Shown: positions 56,818 through 64,000 of the stretch, piece by piece
Layout: each line of letters begins with the position of its first letter
Numbering within the stretch: the stretch's first letter is position 1
From: Saccharomycodes ludwigii
Lineage: Eukaryota > Ascomycota > Saccharomycetes > Saccharomycodales > Saccharomycodaceae
DNA: 64,000 nt
Assembly: GCF_020623625.1 (NCBI RefSeq)
Contig: NC_060200.1
Span: 2,934,001 to 2,998,000, forward strand
Direction: 5' to 3'
Position numbers and translations under genes: made by a program
Notes under the pieces: generated by a model
What the model saw: the letters and a program-made list of their open reading frames with translations, nothing else
What the model was told of the DNA's origin: nothing
Database searches by the model: none

Positions 56818-56932
56818 GGTTGTTTGGCCGAGCGGTCTAAGGCGTCCGATTCAAGTGATCATATGCTTTCGCACTGTAAATGCGAATACTCGGATATCGT
56901 AAGATGCAAGAGTTCGAATCTCTTAGCAACCA
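56818..56932 (+). tRNA. tRNA-Leu(CAA) with intron
   Basis: 115 bases. The mature parts are GGTTGTTTGGCCGAGCGGTC... and ...GAGTTCGAATCTCTTAGCAACCA, as in yeast. The anticodon CAA is at 56852-56854. The intron is 56856-56888 (33 bases), placed one base 3' of the anticodon, the standard tRNA intron site; removing it leaves the loop TTCAAGC closed by CCGA/TCGG. A T run at 56946-56959 is the terminator. Confidence 0.97.
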
Positions 56933-57067
56933 TTATTATTATTATTTTTTTTTTTTTTTGGAATTTTTATTTCATGATTTTTATTTCATGTCTTCGATAA
57001 TTCCGTATTTTCATCATTATTTAGTAGGTTCTTGAGGGCAGTTATTAAATATAGGATATACAAGTCA

Positions 57068-58405
57068 TTAATTATACAAGTCCAAAAGTAAATCCACCAC
57101 CTGTCCTGTATTATAATTTTTAGCAATGCAAATATCTTCAATAATATCAACTTCTATTTCAGGGAACATACTTTGTAAATTTTTAATAGTTTCTTTATGT
57201 TCTTTGTGTCCTAGTTCAAGGAGCGCCACTTGCCAATTGGTATGGTCATTGTACTCATCAGAATGATTGTCTGAAGCAATTGCATGACTTTCTTCTTGTC
57301 GTATGTTTTCAGCAGGAAACAAAAAATTCTGAAATATAGCCTTTACTGAATCTGTATTTGGTAAATGAAAAGTACCACTGTTAGCTACACTATTTGGTTG
57401 ATTCTGAATAGTTGTATTGGTGGCTGTTTCCAACGGTAACAATGTACGTCTTTCTTCCTCAATCAGTTTTTGATTCTTCGTGTATAACTCATCAAATTGC
57501 TGTTCATCTTTAATCCTCAAAGACCCTTTATCCATGTCAAGAATAAATTTAATAGCACCTTGCAAACTGCTCAAATAATATTGACTCTCTCCGGTAGAAA
57601 AACTTTTGCTTCTATAACACTCTATATAATTACAATTAGAACATAGATTTTTAACGTCACTTTTTAATAAAGTATATATTAGTAAGGGTACAAAATCATC
57701 TGCAGTTGATATTTTTTGGAATTTTTTCAATATACCATAAATGACTTTACAACAATTTAAAATACAAACCATTTTATCGCGTGGTGCTCTATAATTGTTT
57801 ATTTTGTTTAATTCTATTGTGGCCAACTTTACAAATTTATCTAGTATATTGTAATGAGTCCCAAGTTCGTCGTAATTGCTGATTTCTAGCATTTCTGGAG
57901 TGACTATCTTTCCATAATTAAGTCTTTGCAACTCAAACTTCTCATCCAAATTCACATCAACAAAAGCATCTACTGCTGTTGCTAAAGGCGGGAAGAGCTT
58001 GGGGTATAATTTGTTCATAATTAATTTTTCTAAACCTTCTTTGGCATTAGTTAGATCATTCATAGATTTGAAGGGTTCATAAATTAAAAATTTTTCATAA
58101 ATGAATGATTGAAAATCACAAACCAACTTAACCTGTTCCGCACAAGTGTAATTTCTGCGAGAATTGTAGAAATTTTGAATGAAGGATTTTGTGTATTTCA
58201 CTATTGGCTCAGCTCTCGGATCTCTTAGTTGTTTTAAAAATATTTTAAAATCAAATAATTTGGAATTCTCTGTGGTAGTAACGATAACAGAAGAAGGAGA
58301 AGAAGATCTTTCTTTGAGTTTTCTATCATTGGAATTGTTGGGACTATTGACACTATTGCCACTATTTTGGGATTTCACTTCATTGCTAAAATCGTCTTCA
58401 GACAT
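57068..58405 (-). CDS. VPS9: Rab5-family GEF Vps9
   Basis: A 445-residue protein matching yeast Vps9 (451, from memory). The central VPS9 domain, about 95-300, includes KLVCDFQSFIYEKFL, LYPKLFPP and the catalytic-type segment TADDFVPLLIYTLLKS, and exchanges GDP on Vps21/Rab5 at endosomes. The C-terminal CUE domain at about 395-445 (LKNL-type IKNLQSMFPEIEVDIIEDI, ending VDLLLDLYN) binds ubiquitin. The N-terminus is Ser/Asn-rich. Confidence 0.96.
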   Translation of the reverse strand: MSEDDFSNEVKSQNSGNSVNSPNNSNDRKLKERSSSPSSVIVTTTENSKLFDFKIFLKQLRDPRAEPIVKYTKSFIQNFYNSRRNYTCAEQVKLVCDFQSFIYEKFLIYEPFKSMNDLTNAKEGLEKLIMNKLYPKLFPPLATAVDAFVDVNLDEKFELQRLNYGKIVTPEMLEISNYDELGTHYNILDKFVKLATIELNKINNYRAPRDKMVCILNCCKVIYGILKKFQKISTADDFVPLLIYTLLKSDVKNLCSNCNYIECYRSKSFSTGESQYYLSSLQGAIKFILDMDKGSLRIKDEQQFDELYTKNQKLIEEERRTLLPLETATNTTIQNQPNSVANSGTFHLPNTDSVKAIFQNFLFPAENIRQEESHAIASDNHSDEYNDHTNWQVALLELGHKEHKETIKNLQSMFPEIEVDIIEDICIAKNYNTGQVVDLLLDLYN

Positions 58406-58570
58406 CTTTAATATATGTATATATGTATTTTTGCCTTTTTATGTTACGGAAAAGAGTAACAAAAAAGAAAAAAAAAGAAATGATTGCATACAAATTATCT
58501 CATCTTTACTGAAAGGTACAATAAAGTGACATTTGCAATGAACGATAAAGTAAATCTAAATAAACAAAAA

Positions 58571-58604
<34 letters not shown>

Positions 58605-58738
58605 AAAAAATTTTTTAACATTAATTTAAAAAAAAAAAATAGCCGAAATTTTTTTTTTTTTTTTTTATTATATATTATAGTTTAATAAGAATAACAATAC
58701 TATCAAAGAGTGTTGAAATAACAGGTATACGTACATTA
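58406..58738. other. Divergent promoter VPS9 / YML096W-like
   Basis: A run (58571-58602), T run (58650-58667) and short AT tracts. Nothing else was seen. Confidence 0.5.
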
Positions 58739-60304
58739 ATGTGTGGTATTTTGTTTTATAATGGTGAAAATGTTAAACCCAAGGATTATAGCAATGATAC
58801 CGAACTACTATTAGAGTTTTATGAGAAAGATATAACCAGAGCCAGAAATAATACTGAATTAACAACAAGCACACAGTTTAACAGTCTAATTCCGTATATT
58901 ATCTCTAGAGGACCGAACTATTGTTCTTTAAGGTATGATCCTTCTTCACAGAATTTCTGGTTTTCTAGTGTTTTATCTCTAAGAAGCCCATTTACTAAAC
59001 AATGTGTTTCCAATGAAAGATATGTTTTGCAATACAATGGCGAATTATATAATGATTGTACCACTGCTAGTTTGCTCGAGTTTGAGAATGACACCATGTA
59101 TATTTTAAAAGAGTTATCATCATCGGAACATGGAGTTACAGATGTTATAGGGAAATTGAATGGGGAATTTGCTTATACGATTTATGACAAATTAGAGAGT
59201 TGTGTCTATTTTGGTAGGGATAAAATAGGCCGCAGAAGTTTAAGTTACCAGCTTAACTCAGATGACAATGCAAATACCAGCATATATATCACTAGTTGTA
59301 GTGGTAAATCTCAAGGTAGTTTTATTAACTGTGATGGTGGTGTCATATATAAATATGCTATAAATCAACATACGTTAACTGAAGTGGGTAGTATAAAACC
59401 AGATTATATGGTCACGAATATGGTAGATTTGGAGTTCCAGCATATGGATACAAAAATTGATGAATTATATGAACTATTGCAAAGTTCCATTTACAAAAGG
59501 TTGGTTACAATTCATCCGTTGCATGCCGAACAAAATCCTATTTCTGTTTTATTTTCTGGTGGATTAGATTGCTCTATAATTGTTAGTTTAATATGCCAAG
59601 AGTTAGTGAGACAAAATAGAGAAAAAGATATCACTATAGAATTGTTAAATGTTGGATTTGAGAGTCCAAGAACTAATATGAAACCGAGTGAAACCCCTGA
59701 TAGACTTTTGGCTATTGAGTCTGCCAAAATAATCAAAGGAAATTTTTCCGATATAGATATAAGATTGTTGGAAGTAGATGTATCTTATCAAGACTATGTT
59801 AAGTTCAAAGAACATGTTGTTGATTTAATATATCCCAAAGCAACAGTAATGGACCTTTCTATTGCCATTGCATTTTATTTTGCAGCTGGTGGTAAAAGTA
59901 ATTCTGGGTATAATAGAAATGGCATAGTTCTTTTCAGTGGGCTAGGCGCAGACGAATTGTTTGGTGGTTATTATAAATTTCTTCATAAAAGTTTGTCTGA
60001 GATACAAGTTCAATTAATTAAAGAAATAAATAATATACACGATAGGAACTTGAGCCGTGATGACAAAGTAATATCTTCGCATGGGGTTGAAGTGCGATAT
60101 CCTTTTTTGGATGACGATTTGATTGAGTTTACTACAACTTCTATTCCGTTGAATTATAAAGTAAATAAGTTGATTTTACGGAAATTAGCGTTTAAACATT
60201 TGAATTTGGGTAAAATATGCGAAGAACCTAAAAGAGCTATTCAATTTGGTTCTAAAACTGCCAAGATTGTGGATGGGAAGGGCAAAGGTACTGACATTTT
60301 ATAA
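58739..60304 (+). CDS. Asparagine-synthetase-like protein (YML096W type)
   Basis: A 521-residue protein with the two halves of class B asparagine synthetases. An N-terminal Ntn glutaminase starts MCGILFY with the would-be nucleophile Cys2 and a BYNGELYN-like segment (QYNGELYND). The synthase half has the PP-loop SGGLDCS at about residues 273-279 and GLGADELFGGY further on. It matches yeast YML096W (525 residues, from memory), an uncharacterised relative of ASNS-domain proteins and not the classical Asn1/Asn2. Substrate unknown. The flanking VPS9 and RAD10 agree with yeast. Confidence 0.92.
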   Translation: MCGILFYNGENVKPKDYSNDTELLLEFYEKDITRARNNTELTTSTQFNSLIPYIISRGPNYCSLRYDPSSQNFWFSSVLSLRSPFTKQCVSNERYVLQYNGELYNDCTTASLLEFENDTMYILKELSSSEHGVTDVIGKLNGEFAYTIYDKLESCVYFGRDKIGRRSLSYQLNSDDNANTSIYITSCSGKSQGSFINCDGGVIYKYAINQHTLTEVGSIKPDYMVTNMVDLEFQHMDTKIDELYELLQSSIYKRLVTIHPLHAEQNPISVLFSGGLDCSIIVSLICQELVRQNREKDITIELLNVGFESPRTNMKPSETPDRLLAIESAKIIKGNFSDIDIRLLEVDVSYQDYVKFKEHVVDLIYPKATVMDLSIAIAFYFAAGGKSNSGYNRNGIVLFSGLGADELFGGYYKFLHKSLSEIQVQLIKEINNIHDRNLSRDDKVISSHGVEVRYPFLDDDLIEFTTTSIPLNYKVNKLILRKLAFKHLNLGKICEEPKRAIQFGSKTAKIVDGKGKGTDIL

Positions 60305-60331
60305 TTTTTATGTATATATATATTTATTTAT

Positions 60332-60973
60332 TTATTTATTTAAAAACATTATATATTTGGCTGCTTGTTCGAAATTAAAACTTAGTAATAGTGTAAAACC
60401 ATTAAATAAAGTTAGTTTGGTCAAGTCTTTTAAAATATCTTCTGAATTTTCTACATCAACTACACATAGCAAAATTGAATTTTGATTTACTATGGGCTTT
60501 ATTTTTCTATAAATATATTCTGGATGTAGTTTATGGTATTTTAAAGACAAGAATATAACTTTACGTGAACCTCGTATTAGATAATCATATTCTATTTTGG
60601 CGGTGGGAGAAGAACTAACGTATCTCCACTTGGTATTTTGTAATTTATCTAGTAAAGGGTTTCCCTTTTGGGTTTTACTTACTAAAACTGTTTTGGCATT
60701 GCTATACTTATCTCCCCCAGACGTCCTATTACTTTGGATATCATCGTTTTTATCACTAATTTGGGGCTGATTATGTTTTATGGTAAAAGCATTAACTACC
60801 GTATTGTTTGAACTATTAGAATGTTTTTGATCACTGTGGTTATGTGATTGTTCCTTGTAAATAACTGGTAATTTTTTCCCATTCTCCTGGATATCTATGC
60901 TTTCCGCATTGTTTTGTAATTTTTTGGCATTTGCCAAGATACTTCTAAATGAGGTAGTATCTGAATTATCCAT
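60332..60973 (-). CDS. RAD10: Nucleotide-excision-repair nuclease subunit Rad10 (ERCC1)
   Basis: A 213-residue protein matching yeast Rad10. The N-terminus DTTSFRSILANAKKLQ and the Rad10 core from about residue 108 (NPLLDKLQNTKWRYVSS, FLSLKYHKLHPEYI, NGFTLLLSFNFEQAAKYI) are conserved. It pairs with Rad1 as the structure-specific endonuclease that cuts 5' of DNA lesions and in single-strand annealing. Like the yeast protein as I remember it, it ends just after this core. The stop is 27 bp from that of the YML096W-like gene. Confidence 0.95.
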   Translation of the reverse strand: MDNSDTTSFRSILANAKKLQNNAESIDIQENGKKLPVIYKEQSHNHSDQKHSNSSNNTVVNAFTIKHNQPQISDKNDDIQSNRTSGGDKYSNAKTVLVSKTQKGNPLLDKLQNTKWRYVSSSPTAKIEYDYLIRGSRKVIFLSLKYHKLHPEYIYRKIKPIVNQNSILLCVVDVENSEDILKDLTKLTLFNGFTLLLSFNFEQAAKYIMFLNK

Positions 60974-61383
60974 TTTTTCTTTTTTTAATTAAGTAAATTA
61001 TGATACAATTATCGATGATAATAAATGTCACCCAATGGCTTTTATTTTTACAATTGTAGTTGAATAAGATGGAAAAAATTGTCAAGTCGATCAATCATAA
61101 TACATTAAAGCAATATTTATATATTAATACTATAGTTTTTAAAGTCCGATGGGTGTGTTGTCCGAGTGTATAATAATTTCAATTTTATTTTATTTTATTT
61201 TGTTTGATTTTATAAAAAAAAAAAAGGTAAAATAATATCAAACTTTTTTTTTTTTTTTTTTTTTCCAAACTTTCATTATTTTTCTTATTACAAATTAGCA
61301 GCTCATTGACTAACAAAAGAACTTTTAAAACTAATATAACCAAGTTCAATTACTAGCCAAGGTCTATATATTCATATATTAAA
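60974..61383. promoter_or_regulatory. Divergent promoter RAD10 / GIM5 with TCCGA pair
   Basis: TCCGA at 61145 and 61161 lies about 170-220 bp from both starts, followed by a TTTTA repeat and a T run (61243-61264). Regulatory meaning is inferred. Confidence 0.4.
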
Positions 61384-62064
61384 ATGTCCCAAAAAAGTAT
61401 GTTTGTGTTATTTTTTGTTTAATATTTAGTTGCATACAAATAAGGAAAGGACACCTTTAATCAGTTTCCTTGTATCCTTTTTTAATCTTTTTTTTTTTTT
61501 TTTTTTTACTAACAAAATATTAATAGTGGATATAAATAATTATTATTTATATCAAAGTATAATGGGTTGTATTCGTTTGTTATTTATGCCTATTATTATG
61601 CTTTTTATTGTAATTTTAAAATAGTTGATGTAACAAAACTAAATGTCGAACAATTGAGTATTGTAAAACAGCAATTTGACCAGGAACTACAGCATTTTTC
61701 CCAATCTCTACAAGCTTTGAATATAGCAAGGGATAAATTTAAGGATTGTATAGATGATGTCAATGCAGTCTCTAACCCAGAAAATGAAAACAATCCCATT
61801 TTAATACCCTTAAGCAATTCATTATATGCTTCTGGACAGGTAAAGGACTGTACAAAATTTATGGTTGATATTGGTACCGGTTATTTTATAGAAAAAACAA
61901 CCAAGGAAGCTATAAACTTTTATCAAGGGAAAGTTGAAAAATTAAATAAGGAGTCTCAACAAATACAAAGTATTATAAAAGAAAAGAGTATGTCATCTAT
62001 TGCCATAGAAAACAGAATAAGACAATTATTAATAGAAAAACAAAAGCAACAGCCAAAAGAATAA
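61384..62064 (+). CDS. GIM5: Prefoldin subunit 5 (two exons)
   Basis: Joined exons 61384-61396 and 61625-62064 give 150 residues, beginning [20 protein letters not shown] as in yeast Gim5. The sequence [29 protein letters not shown] and the C-terminal coiled-coil are typical of prefoldin alpha-type subunits: helix, beta hairpin, helix. The complex hands unfolded actin and tubulin to CCT. S. cerevisiae GIM5 also has an intron after a few codons. Only the distal acceptor keeps the frame; the upstream TAG at 61524-61526 would give a 36-residue dead-end product. Confidence 0.93.
61397..61624 (+). other. Spliceosomal intron of GIM5 with internal hairpin
   Basis: GTATGT donor at 61397, TACTAAC at 61507-61513, and productive TAG ending at 61624, 111 bases after the branch site. 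A competing TAG ends at 61526, only 13 bases after it. Between them, 61529-61553 is a perfect 11-bp hairpin (GATATAAATAA / TTATTTATATC, loop TTA). Confidence 0.85.
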
Positions 62065-62631
62065 AGTGTTTTTTTATTTTTTATTTTTTTTTCGTTTTCC
62101 CCTCATCTTCGTCATTCTTACTCCATTAATTATTTAATTATATATATATATGTATATATTAACTTAGCTTAATGATTATCAAAGATTTTTAGAGCTTCCA
62201 TTTCCTCTCCTTTCTTTGTGATAGCAACATTTTATTTTTTGTTATTATGTTTTTGAGTTCGAATGAAAAAGCAGAATAATTATGAGACTTGAACTTATTT
62301 AGATTTTGCTAACCGAAAAGAAAAAAAAAAAAAAAACTAGATTGAAAAATTATGTATGTAAATTTTTTTTTTTTTTTTTTTCTTTCTTTCTCTTTCGACC
62401 AGCTTTAATTGAACATTTCTTTTTTTTTTTTTTTTTTTTTTTAATTTTTTTTTCCTTCAAAAAGCATCCTTTTCACATTTTTTAAATGAGAATAAAAATA
62501 TTAAGTTTATTTCTTATTTAACCAAACTTTTTTTTTTCTTTTCTTTTTTTTTTTTTTTTTTTAAACTTGTTATCACAACTCAAAGCATTGTGATTAGATA
62601 AATAATAAAGCGGATATTCAACTAATAAGAT
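62065..62631. other. Spacer GIM5-UTP14
   Basis: T runs at 62361-62380, 62420-62442 and 62546-62562, and an A run at 62320-62336. No gene was seen. Confidence 0.5.
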
Positions 62632-64000
62632 ATGGCTAAAAAAAGAACCAAGCTCACCAAAAAACAAACTTCAAGAAGGTCTTTAAATGCTTTTGAATTA
62701 GCAGAACGGGAAATCAATGGAACTGAATCAGATTCCTTTACTCCAAATTATAAAAATAAAAAAAATTATTTACGGTTGAATGGTACAATCGTTAATCCAA
62801 ACAAGCTACATAATGATGACTCAGACAACATTGACGACTCAGACGATGATTTTGAAGATGAAGAATTAGACTCAGATGAAGCCTTAAATTCCGAAGACGA
62901 TTACGATGTCTTAAATTCTAAATTTTCTCAAACAATTAGAGACAAAAATAACAATGAACTAAAACTTGGTAACCAAGAAAAAGAAGAGGAGGAAGAAGAA
63001 GAAGAGGAAGGTGGATACACTTCCATTGATGAGGAAGAATTAATGCCTTTATCTAAAGTCTGGGATATTAATGTCAATAATCCCAAGGAATCTGCTGGTG
63101 ACAATAACAGTAGCGAAGATGACAGTGCCTTGAAATTTGATGATCGAGATGAAGAAGATGCTGATAGTGAGAGCGAAGAAGATGCTGATAGCGAAGAAGT
63201 TAACGATGATATCCACTCAGATGATCCTTTTGATGAAGTGTCTGACGACGATGAAGAAGTTAATTTAAATACAGTTACAAGCAAATTAAATAAAGAAAAT
63301 GACAAATCTTCAAATTTATTCAAAAAATTAGATACTTATGCAGATGGGGAAGAAAATGAATTTGCATTGCCAGGTATTTCATCTTCTGGATTGTTTAACA
63401 CTAGTGCTGATAATAATACCAGTAGCGGTAAAAAATTAAAGTTGACCGACTTGTTAAGTGTTGTGGACGATAAAAAGGCATTAGATAAAGCCACATTGTT
63501 AAAAGAGGCTCATAAACCAATGGCTGTTCCTTTACCTCAGAGAATTCAAAAAAGGCATGAACGTAAAATTGCTTATGAACTTTCTAAGGATGAAGTAAAT
63601 AAATGGAAAGATACAGTGCAGCAAAATAGACGGGCTGATCATTTATCATTCCCTCTAGCTTCAAAAAGTCATCCTGTTGAAGCATCTACTTTTACACCAG
63701 TTGAAAAACCAGTCACCGAGTTGGAAGAAAAAGTTGGCAAGATGTTGAAAGATAGTAATCTGGTAGAGATCACAAAGAGAGAATCAAAATTCGAAGATAT
63801 CGCCACTGCTACAATGAGTCCTGAGGAAATGAAAAAAAGGACTACTGAGCTAAGATTAATGAGGTCTTTGATGTTTCGTGAAGAAAGGAAGGCTAGGAGA
63901 ATAAAAAAAATTAAATCCAAAGCCTATCACCGTGTTAAGAAAAAGGAAATGTTAAGGAATAAAGCATTAATTAGCGAAGATGCTGACCAGGATTCCGATG
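62632..64000 (+). CDS. UTP14: SSU processome protein Utp14, 5' part
   Basis: The frame opens at ATG 62632 and runs off the right edge: 456 codons are visible of a protein that is about 900 residues in yeast. The N-terminus is basic (MAKKRTKLTKKQTSRRSLNA), followed by a long Asp/Glu/Ser-rich acidic stretch (about 60-220). The Utp14 domain begins at about residue 295: PLPQRIQKRHERKIAYELSK, then WKDTVQQNRRADHLSFPL. Utp14 activates the helicase Dhr1 to release U3 snoRNA during 18S rRNA maturation in the nucleolus. GIM5 upstream on the same strand matches yeast YML094W-YML093W. Confidence 0.96.
   Translation, partial: MAKKRTKLTKKQTSRRSLNAFELAEREINGTESDSFTPNYKNKKNYLRLNGTIVNPNKLHNDDSDNIDDSDDDFEDEELDSDEALNSEDDYDVLNSKFSQTIRDKNNNELKLGNQEKEEEEEEEEEGGYTSIDEEELMPLSKVWDINVNNPKESAGDNNSSEDDSALKFDDRDEEDADSESEEDADSEEVNDDIHSDDPFDEVSDDDEEVNLNTVTSKLNKENDKSSNLFKKLDTYADGEENEFALPGISSSGLFNTSADNNTSSGKKLKLTDLLSVVDDKKALDKATLLKEAHKPMAVPLPQRIQKRHERKIAYELSKDEVNKWKDTVQQNRRADHLSFPLASKSHPVEASTFTPVEKPVTELEEKVGKMLKDSNLVEITKRESKFEDIATATMSPEEMKKRTTELRLMRSLMFREERKARRIKKIKSKAYHRVKKKEMLRNKALISEDADQDSD

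Larger units (their letters stand above)
55768..57067. other. Spacer UFO1-VPS9 with two tRNA genes
   Basis: It contains tRNA-Ile, a roughly 150-bp imperfect inverted repeat, tRNA-Leu and an A run (55899-55930). No protein gene was seen. The spacer coincides with the edge of an inversion relative to S. cerevisiae. Confidence 0.6.

Overview
The window is budding-yeast nuclear DNA. It is strongly AT-rich, with poly(dA:dT) runs of 20-40 bp in almost every spacer, compact genes with almost no introns, GTATGT...TACTAAC...TAG spliceosomal introns in an alpha-tubulin gene and GIM5, and a tRNA-Leu(CAA) gene with the usual yeast intron. Nearly every gene has a recognisable Saccharomyces cerevisiae counterpart. 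The gene order interleaves two S. cerevisiae whole-genome-duplication sister blocks (the YML103-YML113 and YMR266-YMR275 neighbourhoods, then YML085-YML097 with YML123-YML125), and each duplicated pair is represented once. That points to a lineage that never had the duplication. The AT and homopolymer richness would suit Saccharomycodes or a relative, but the species is an inference.

Layout. 1-1923: 3' part of a Ser/Pro-repeat, GPI-anchored cell-wall protein. 2970-42115: a long block syntenic with yeast: DAT1, CTK3, BUL1/2, COQ5, an unrecognised secreted-protein gene, SCS7, a YML108W-like gene, ZDS1/2, RCE1, PML39, PPA2, NUP188, PRP24, TMA23, MDM1, RRN9, SEC65, URA5 and RSN1. 42116-45147: a 3 kb gene-poor gap at a synteny breakpoint, with a few islands of higher complexity, one possible small ORF, and Pho4-type sites next to PHO84. 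45148-55767: PHO84, tRNA-Gln, alpha-tubulin, ALO1, AIM33/PGA3 and UFO1. 55768-57067: tRNA-Ile, a structured inverted repeat and an intron-containing tRNA-Leu. 57068-64000: VPS9, a YML096W-like gene, RAD10, GIM5 and the 5' part of UTP14; this last block is inverted relative to S. cerevisiae.

The genes do not form one pathway. They are housekeeping functions: CTD kinase, Rsp5 adaptor, ubiquinone and sphingolipid synthesis, CAAX processing, nuclear pore (NUP188, PML39), U6 snRNP assembly (PRP24), ribosome biogenesis (TMA23, RRN9, UTP14), SRP (SEC65), pyrimidine synthesis (URA5), phosphate uptake (PHO84), tubulin and its folding (GIM5), erythroascorbate synthesis (ALO1), endosomal Rab activation (VPS9) and DNA repair (RAD10). 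No CRISPR array, prophage, intact transposon or retroelement was seen.

The points most worth a second look are: the orphan secreted gene, whose C-terminal frame appears interrupted at an A-run; a GIM5 intron with two competing 3' splice sites and a perfect hairpin just after the first; a PRP24 that ends before the Lsm-binding tail; repeated paired TCCGA motifs in promoters; and structured non-coding islands in the 42-45 kb gap and between the two tRNA genes. Gene identities and synteny rest on memory of the yeast proteins, not on a search.
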